Assembly (NCBI GenBank): GCA_018716795.1
Contig: DVJK01000246.1
Location: forward strand, 1-12,653
Source of the DNA: Candidatus Scatomorpha merdipullorum
GTDB lineage: Bacteria > Bacillota > Clostridia > Oscillospirales > Oscillospiraceae
DNA length: 12,653 bases
Reading direction: 5' to 3'
Below the pieces are notes generated by a model. It ran no database searches, was not told where the DNA came from, and saw only the letters and a list, made by a program, of their open reading frames with translations. The position numbers and the translations under genes are program-made. Positions 12,466 to 12,653 of this stretch are shown here, in pieces (position 1 is the stretch's first letter; each line of letters opens with the position of its first letter).

Positions 12466-12653
12466 GCTCAGCTTTTACCCGCGCCTCGCCGCGCGCAGCA
12501 TAAAGAGCAACCGGCAGTTCTACCTGCCCTACCTGCTGACGGTCATCGGCGCCTGCGCGGCCATGTACATCCTCTACGCGCTCTTCTTCGACCCCGGCTT
12601 CGACCGGCTCGGCGAGGGCACGATGAATGGGCAGGTCTACACGCAGATGTTCA
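12458..12653 (+). CDS. BceB-type (FtsX-like) ABC permease, N-terminal part, cut by the window edge
   Basis: Sixty-five codons are present before the window ends. The product begins MRKLSFYPRLAARSIKSNRQ, followed by a hydrophobic segment (about residues 22-44, FYLPYLLTVIGACAAMYIL and on) that would be the first membrane helix. A short basic start, the LA.RSIK.NR pattern and FYLPY before the first helix are typical of BceB/FtsX-like permeases, which are normally about 630-700 residues with ten helices and a large extracellular loop that binds the peptide ligand. ATG at 12458 overlaps the ATPase stop by 8 bases, and GGTGAG precedes it. No frameshift is seen in the visible part. Confidence 0.88.
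   Translation, partial: MRKLSFYPRLAARSIKSNRQFYLPYLLTVIGACAAMYILYALFFDPGFDRLGEGTMNGQVYTQMF

Overview
The window reads as chromosomal DNA from a GC-rich anaerobic Firmicute of class Clostridia, most likely an Oscillospirales- or Christensenellales-type gut lineage. This rests on clear sigma-A promoters and strong Shine-Dalgarno sites, the gene order dgt-dnaG-rpoD and DUF512-der-plsY, a SigA-type sigma factor, and a stand-alone SufC/SufB pair as seen in many anaerobes. The taxonomic call is inference; no rRNA is present. Isoleucine is often coded by ATA despite the high GC content.

Region 1-511 is AT-richer than the rest and looks like the remains of a mobile element beside a tRNA gene. On the minus strand it holds a candidate edge promoter, a hairpin terminator, an orphan beta-rich 87-residue reading frame that starts without a ribosome site, and a 39-codon stub resembling the N-terminus of a tyrosine recombinase. 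Upstream of the stub lie an SD-covering hairpin, an intrinsic terminator, and tRNA-Ala(GGC) with its own consensus promoter.

Region 798-6734 is a minus-strand housekeeping block. A consensus sigma-A promoter (6706-6734) drives the DUF177/YceD protein gene and rpmF (L32), closed by a terminator. Then come a PDZ-radical SAM-DUF512 protein, the ribosome-assembly GTPase Der, the acyltransferase PlsY, the ABC ATPase SufC and a short SufB-like scaffold. The last three gaps are 2-12 nt, so der-plsY-sufC-sufB is probably one transcript joining ribosome assembly, phospholipid synthesis and Fe-S cluster assembly. The SufCB pair fits the minimal SUF-like (SMS) system.

Region 6776-11582 is a divergent plus-strand operon: YigZ/IMPACT protein, a dGTPase-like HD hydrolase, DNA primase and the primary sigma factor. 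It starts at its own promoter and ends at a strong intrinsic terminator. It links nucleotide-pool control, replication priming and transcription initiation.

Region 11598-12653 starts a BceAB-type ABC transporter operon. The ATPase is complete and the FtsX-like permease runs off the edge. In front is a TTACA/TGTAA inverted repeat with a further half-site one helical turn on, next to a promoter with a poor -35, which suggests activation by an OmpR-family response regulator not in this window. No CRISPR array, toxin-antitoxin pair, intact insertion sequence or clearly novel defence system is visible. The least understood items are the DUF512 radical SAM protein, the stand-alone SufCB pair and the tRNA-adjacent integrase remnant.
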